Source of the DNA: Phormidesmis priestleyi
GTDB taxonomy: Bacteria; Cyanobacteriota; Cyanobacteriia; Phormidesmidales; Phormidesmidaceae
Direction: 5' to 3'
NCBI GenBank assembly: GCA_003242115.1
Contig: QBMP01000096.1
Span: forward strand, 1 to 14,238
DNA length: 14,238 nucleotides
Shown piece after piece: positions 14,101 through 14,238 of the stretch. The translations under genes and the position numbers were made by a program. The notes below the pieces were generated by a model. That model saw nothing but the letters and a program-made list of their open reading frames with translations, did no database searches and was not told the DNA's origin. The first letter of the stretch is position 1. Every line of letters begins with the position of its first letter.

Positions 14101-14238
14101 ATGAGCCTAAAAGACCGCGTTTCCGATGAAATTAAAACCGCCATGAAAGCCAAAGACAAACTGCGGCTAGAAACCGTGCGCGGCATCAAGAAAGTCATCA
14201 TTGAGAAAGAAAGAGAAATCCGTGGCAAAGGCCGTGAG
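14101..14238 (+). CDS. GatB/YqeY-domain protein, 5' part (cut by window end)
   Basis: The first 46 residues (MSLKDRVSDEIKTAMKAKDK, LRLETVRGIKKVIIEKE, then REIRGKGRE) match the N-terminal helical part of the GatB/YqeY family. These small (about 150-residue) proteins share a domain with the GatB subunit of the tRNA-dependent amidotransferase. The domain is thought to contact tRNA, but the role of the free-standing protein is not settled. The start is ATG 14101, with AGGA about 11 bases upstream. A terminator at 13995-14020 gives it its own transcription unit. Confidence 0.9.
   Translation, partial: MSLKDRVSDEIKTAMKAKDKLRLETVRGIKKVIIEKEREIRGKGRE

Overview
The window comes from a cyanobacterium. 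I counted 18 copies of the HIP1 octamer GCGATCGC (for example at 161, 1453, 2437, 3472, 4861, 8011, 9828, 11462 and 12397), a density typical of cyanobacterial chromosomes. Several proteins are of cyanobacterial type: the TIGR04376-like coiled-coil protein, the GspC-like anchored protein and the MoeZ-type E1 enzyme. No rRNA, tRNA, integrase, transposase or CRISPR array was seen.

Left part (1-6587): a DNA-processing or defence-like region, all on the + strand. It opens with the 3' part of a beta-class DNA methyltransferase, followed by an overlapping hicB-hicA toxin-antitoxin pair. Next is a tight three-gene cassette that I cannot match to a named system. It encodes (i) a protein with two or three winged-helix domains, (ii) an ORC/STAND-like P-loop ATPase with a C-terminal winged helix, and (iii) a fusion of a Cas4/RecB-type Fe-S PD-(D/E)XK nuclease with a FtsK/SpoIIIE DNA-translocase motor. 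Together these look like DNA recognition, ATP-dependent loading or switching, and pumping plus cutting of DNA. That makes the cassette the best candidate here for an undescribed system. HIP1 sites inside the cassette suggest long residence in cyanobacteria.

Middle (6588-7463): about 875 bases without a convincing gene. It holds an array of GCTA-headed direct repeats spaced one helical turn (11 bp) apart, and two good inverted repeats.

Right part (7464-14238): mostly ordinary chromosomal genes. A + strand lipoprotein of unknown role converges on two - strand genes (TIGR04376-like coiled-coil protein; single-pass membrane protein with a GspC/PilP-like C-terminal domain). A 307-base divergent spacer containing a terminator-like hairpin separates these from murF (peptidoglycan precursor ligase). 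Then follow a JAMM metallopeptidase and a MoeB/MoeZ E1-rhodanese enzyme. This pair resembles bacterial sulfur-carrier chemistry, with E1 activation of a ubiquitin-like carrier and JAMM cleavage from its tail. A clear rho-independent terminator follows, then the start of a GatB/YqeY-domain gene cut by the window end.
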